From contig DJXN01000007.1 in the NCBI GenBank assembly GCA_002449765.1, positions 33,020 through 97,019 on the forward strand: 64,000 bases of DNA, given 5' to 3'. The first letter of the stretch is position 1. Each line of letters starts with the position of its first letter. Positions 59,357-64,000 of this stretch are shown one piece after another. The notes below the pieces were generated by a model that ran no database searches, was not told where the DNA came from, and saw only the letters and a program-made list of their open reading frames with translations. Source of the DNA: Fibrobacter sp. UBA7003. GTDB lineage: Bacteria > Fibrobacterota > Fibrobacteria > Fibrobacterales > Fibrobacteraceae. The position numbers were made by a program, and so were the translations under genes.

Positions 59357-59487
59357 CCCGCGGATACCCCAAATATATTGCCTTGGAATATTATATCGCG
59401 AGCCTTTTCGGAAAATAGTGATTATATTTATAGCGTGTGTTGCGCCCTATGGGCGTAGTTGTTGTCTTATCCCGAGAGGCTGTATCT

Positions 59488-60993
59488 ATGTTGAGAAGCT
59501 TAACGCTATGGGTGATTTTGGGTGTCACGCTCTCGCTGGCCGCTCCCCAGAGTGGCAAGGTGCGTTCTGTTCTTGGGGACGTCTCGTTCAAGAAAAAGGG
59601 AAAAGGGGACTGGGCCAGTCTCCGCGTGGGTGCGAAGGTCCAGGAAAAGGATGTCATCCAGACGGAAATTGAATCGGGCGTGCTGATTTCGATGCCCGAC
59701 GGCAGTACTATCTCCATCGAGGAGAACGCGCTGGTCGAGTTCTCGCAGATTCTGATGATCAAGGATTCGCAGGTCTCCGAGGTGGAAGTCAAGAAGGGCA
59801 TGCTCCGGTTTGACGCCCAGAAGCAGAAGGGGCCGCAGAGCAAGTTCAGGTTCAGGACCGGTACGGCGACTGCATCGATCCGCGGTACGGACGGTGTCAT
59901 CGGCGTTACGGAAGGCGGCCTCCCCTACGGCGCCCTCAACAGCGGCGAGATGGTGATGGATGAGGACGGTAAGGAAATTTCCGTGAAGGCGCAGCAGTAC
60001 GTGGCCTTCCGCAAGGGGCAGGCTCCCGTTGTAGTCGAGGCCAAGAACGCGGGCGACCTAGACTTCATCAAGACGCTCAGTGCCGCCGTGGACGACACCG
60101 CGAAGTCGGTCGAGGATATCCAGGCGAGCGCAAGGGAAATCGACGCGAAGATCGAGAAGAGGAACGAGGACCTGAGGCTCCAGTACAAGTGCCGCCTCTA
60201 TTCCGTGCCTCCCGTCATCTCGACGAATACGGTCACCATCGAGGCTCTCTGCTCTCCCGGCGTGACGGTCACGCTCGGTTCCGAGACGTTCGAATCTAGC
60301 GGCCAGACGTTGCGCTTCACCCCGAGCTGGGCGGACGGCGCTTTTGGCGAGAAGAAGTTCCGCATGACCTGCTCCGTGGAGAAGAATACGTTCGAGTGCG
60401 GCAATATCTCGTTTGTCTACAGGGTCGATCGCCGCATCAAGTTCATGCGGTACGACGAGCACAAGTGCGAGGCTCTCTATGCGACTACGGGCTTCAACGG
60501 AAATGACGGCAAGTTGCGCGTGTACGTCGGCGACAGCCTCCTGAGGGACCTCATGCTCGAAAGGGATATCGCCGCGAGCTTCCCGCTGCTTCCCGGCGTC
60601 AACACCTACCGCATTGTTCCTGAAAACGAGGACAGTTCCGTCGGCGTAATCGAGCGCGAACTCAAGTGCTTCCCGAAGACGGGAGTGAAAATCCAGTTGC
60701 GAAACGGCAACAAGGCCGTCTTCAAGAAGAAGGTCTCGCAGGGTGCCGCGGTCTACCCGGAACTCGAGTTCGACGTGGTGAAGGTCGTGAACAACGACCC
60801 GTCGCAGATAAAGTCCGTGGAAGCGAGCGTCAACGGCAAGCCGTGCGAGCTCAAGATGATTCCGTCCGAGAGCGGCCTTGGCTACAGCACCAAGCTGCAG
60901 GTGCGCCGCGGCAAGTCGACGAAGGTTGATATCAAGGTCACCATGCTGAGCGGCGAGGTGGCCAAGGAATCCAAGATTTTCGAGTACAAATAA
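59488..60993 (+). CDS. Exported FecR-domain protein
   Basis: A 501-residue protein with signal peptide MLRSLTLWVILGVTLSLAAP. Residues ~20-140 match a FecR domain: KVRSVLGDVSFKKK, WASLRVGAKVQEKDVIQTE, ESGVLISMPDGSTISIEENA. This domain normally senses or transmits an envelope signal to FecI-type sigma factors, but here it is fully periplasmic, as in surface-anchored FecR-like proteins of other phyla. A coiled coil (~200-235) and a large beta-rich C-terminal part with paired Cys follow. No anti-sigma helix is seen. Confidence 0.78.
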   Translation: MLRSLTLWVILGVTLSLAAPQSGKVRSVLGDVSFKKKGKGDWASLRVGAKVQEKDVIQTEIESGVLISMPDGSTISIEENALVEFSQILMIKDSQVSEVEVKKGMLRFDAQKQKGPQSKFRFRTGTATASIRGTDGVIGVTEGGLPYGALNSGEMVMDEDGKEISVKAQQYVAFRKGQAPVVVEAKNAGDLDFIKTLSAAVDDTAKSVEDIQASAREIDAKIEKRNEDLRLQYKCRLYSVPPVISTNTVTIEALCSPGVTVTLGSETFESSGQTLRFTPSWADGAFGEKKFRMTCSVEKNTFECGNISFVYRVDRRIKFMRYDEHKCEALYATTGFNGNDGKLRVYVGDSLLRDLMLERDIAASFPLLPGVNTYRIVPENEDSSVGVIERELKCFPKTGVKIQLRNGNKAVFKKKVSQGAAVYPELEFDVVKVVNNDPSQIKSVEASVNGKPCELKMIPSESGLGYSTKLQVRRGKSTKVDIKVTMLSGEVAKESKIFEYK

Positions 60994-61031
60994 AGGTTGT
61001 ACTAAAATACTTAATACTTTGTTATAATTTT

Positions 61032-61080
61032 AATAAGTTCGCTTTTTGCAACAAAAAAGCGAACTTATTTTTATTTTTGT
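61032..61080. terminator. Strong terminator after the FecR-domain gene
   Basis: ATAAGTTCGCTTTTTG and the complementary AAAAAAGCGAACTTAT form a 16-bp stem, followed by TTTTATTTTTG. A-rich sequence before it suggests it works on both strands. Confidence 0.85.
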
Positions 61081-61126
61081 AAACAAAATTATACCACACA
61101 GTGTGTTGACTGCGTAGTTTATTTGC

Positions 61127-61134
61127 TAGATTTG
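61127..61134 (+). promoter_or_regulatory. TAGATTTG -7 element
   Basis: TAGATTTG lies about 95 bases before the lipoprotein start at 61229. A TTGACT 15 bases upstream (61106-61111) might be a -33/-35 element, although the spacing is short. Confidence 0.35.
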
Positions 61135-61228
61135 TGCCAAACCTGATACAGAACATAGCGGGCAAAAAAGGTGTCTGGATGAAGTCCAACGTCTGCTACG
61201 AAGTTTGTATCAACTGAGGAGAACAAAA

Positions 61229-62071
61229 ATGAAAAAGATCATTGCATTATGCTCTTTCGTGTTCCTGCTTTGCTCCTGCGCAGGCGTGAACGTCAAGAAA
61301 CCCGACATCGACAACGTGAAAAAGGTCGCCATCCTGAGCGTTACCGGTAGCGAAGATTACGAAGATATCGAATCCGTGAAGGGCAACAAGGAAAACCTCC
61401 TTTCCGTCGTCGGCAACATTATCAAGGACAATGTCGAGATGATCAACGAGCCGCAGGTGAACATCGCCACCCACGGCGCGAACGCCCTTTTCCAGGCGCT
61501 CAACGGCATCGAAGGCTGGAGCGTGATTCCGTTCGAGACTGTGCTCGACAACGAAGAGGTGAAGGCCTTCTTCGAGAACAAGGATACCTGGGGCAAGGTC
61601 GAGGACTTTGCGAACAAGGTTGCTCCCCGCGACGGCAAGCGCCGCGTGCCCGCAAGAGGCATGTATGAACTTTCCTTCGACAAGGTCGTGCCCGAAGGCT
61701 ATACCTGGGTGAACGGCGAACGCATCGAAGCCCCTGTCCACCGCGCCCTCGGCAAGATGTGCCAGTCCCTCGGTGTCGACGCTATCGCTGTTGCAGAATT
61801 TTACTTCTACTACGAAACCGGCATGATGACCAAGATTACGAGCAACGTGACCCCGATCGTGCTCGTGAATGTCGCGATGATCGACAAGAACGGCGAAAAG
61901 GTGCTCTTCACCGACCGCGGCTGGAAGCAGATCGAAGGCAGCGAATCCGCGAAGATTCACCACAACTACGTGGACCTGCGTGACGACCGTTCCGTGAAGG
62001 CCTACAACCTCGCCATCGACAAGATCATGGACGAGTTCCGCAAGGAAGCCGCGAAGAAACTCGCAAAGTAA
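61229..62071 (+). CDS. Lipoprotein, unknown function
   Basis: A 280-residue protein; signal MKKIIALCSFVFLLCSCAG with lipobox LCSC. The body is alpha/beta with KVAILSVTGSEDYEDIESV, then IATHGANALFQALNGIEGWS, VDAIAVAEFYFYYETGMMTK and a helical C-terminus. It resembles lipoproteins of the CsgG/curli or DUF-type periplasmic folds in layout only; no family is assigned. GAGGAGAAC precedes the ATG. Confidence 0.7.
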   Translation: MKKIIALCSFVFLLCSCAGVNVKKPDIDNVKKVAILSVTGSEDYEDIESVKGNKENLLSVVGNIIKDNVEMINEPQVNIATHGANALFQALNGIEGWSVIPFETVLDNEEVKAFFENKDTWGKVEDFANKVAPRDGKRRVPARGMYELSFDKVVPEGYTWVNGERIEAPVHRALGKMCQSLGVDAIAVAEFYFYYETGMMTKITSNVTPIVLVNVAMIDKNGEKVLFTDRGWKQIEGSESAKIHHNYVDLRDDRSVKAYNLAIDKIMDEFRKEAAKKLAK

Positions 62072-62241
62072 TCCAGTTTTTACTCCTTGGGAGGGGCTGT
62101 GCATTGCGCGCGGCCCCTTTCACTATTTTCACTGTTGTTTCAGATATAAACGCTGACACGCTGGCATGAATTATGCTAAATTGTGTCCGTAATTTTTAAT
62201 TGTGGCTACAGGTGTGCCTGCGGCCGTTATAAAGGAATACG

Positions 62242-64000
<1,759 letters not shown>

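Noticed and set aside
61166..61204. 12-codon frame (MKSNVCYEVCIN) ending at the Shine-Dalgarno of the lipoprotein gene
   Set aside because: No good ribosome-binding signal of its own; may be chance.

Overview
The window looks like a chromosomal stretch of a Fibrobacter-type bacterium (Fibrobacterota, FCB group). The pointers are: repeated lipoproteins carrying the Fibrobacter 'major paralogous' (FISUMP) domain at 16005-23947, a TIGR02147-type protein at 42394-43227, two GH45 endoglucanases and a GH11 xylanase, a PorV/PorQ-like outer membrane protein, many lipobox or signal-peptide proteins with beta-barrel character, and a Bacteroidota-like TAnnTTTG -7 promoter element just upstream of many start codons. 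No rRNA, CRISPR array, integrase, transposase or phage gene was seen. One tRNA (CAU anticodon) is present.

Layout. 1-1682 is the 3' part of a DXS/transketolase-like gene. 1752-7189 is an AT-richer accessory island: a tiny Gly-rich protein, a RavA/MoxR AAA+ ATPase, a J-domain/VWA fusion protein, a truncated NYN nuclease, an array of TTTTAGC motifs, and an ATPase with a C-terminal nuclease-like domain. 7296-9751 holds a lipoprotein, a DUF4434-like protein and the GH11 xylanase. 9852-14863 holds aspartate kinase, a receiver-less sigma-54 type activator, a PorV-like protein and phosphoglucomutase/phosphomannomutase. 14903-22218 is a tightly overlapping minus-strand operon of four surface lipoproteins ending in a DNA glycosylase. 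22387-25416 holds a lipoprotein histidine phosphatase, a broken FISUMP gene and accessory genes. 25551-28523 holds two GH45 lipoproteins. 28755-37517 mixes purM, a cNMP-binding/DUF4388 regulator, a metal-chelate binding lipoprotein, barrels, a TPR protein and an LpoA-like binding protein. 37737-43227 looks like one minus-strand operon: TIGR02147 protein, lipoprotein, membrane HNH-like protein, glycine-zipper protein, YkgJ protein. 43415-50231 holds lysA, a frameshifted gene, a histone-H1-like/CBM48 fusion, rpe, a Cys-rich barrel and the tRNA.

51366-55049 is rsmG-parA-parB-M23 peptidase-bactofilin, followed by four parS-like sites (55033-58523) and a candidate replication origin at about 58400-58680 with three DnaA-box-like sites. 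After this come small envelope proteins, a macrodomain protein, a FecR-domain protein, a lipoprotein and the 5' part of secA, cut by the window end.

How the genes fit together: much of the window serves the cell surface and plant-polysaccharide breakdown (xylanase, endoglucanases, surface lipoproteins, barrels, PorV-like protein, SecA). The right third is the chromosome-segregation/origin neighbourhood. The strongest candidates for an undescribed system are the MoxR/J-domain-VWA island (1752-7189) and the HNH-like/glycine-zipper membrane operon (37737-43227). All calls come from reading the sequence; no database search was run.
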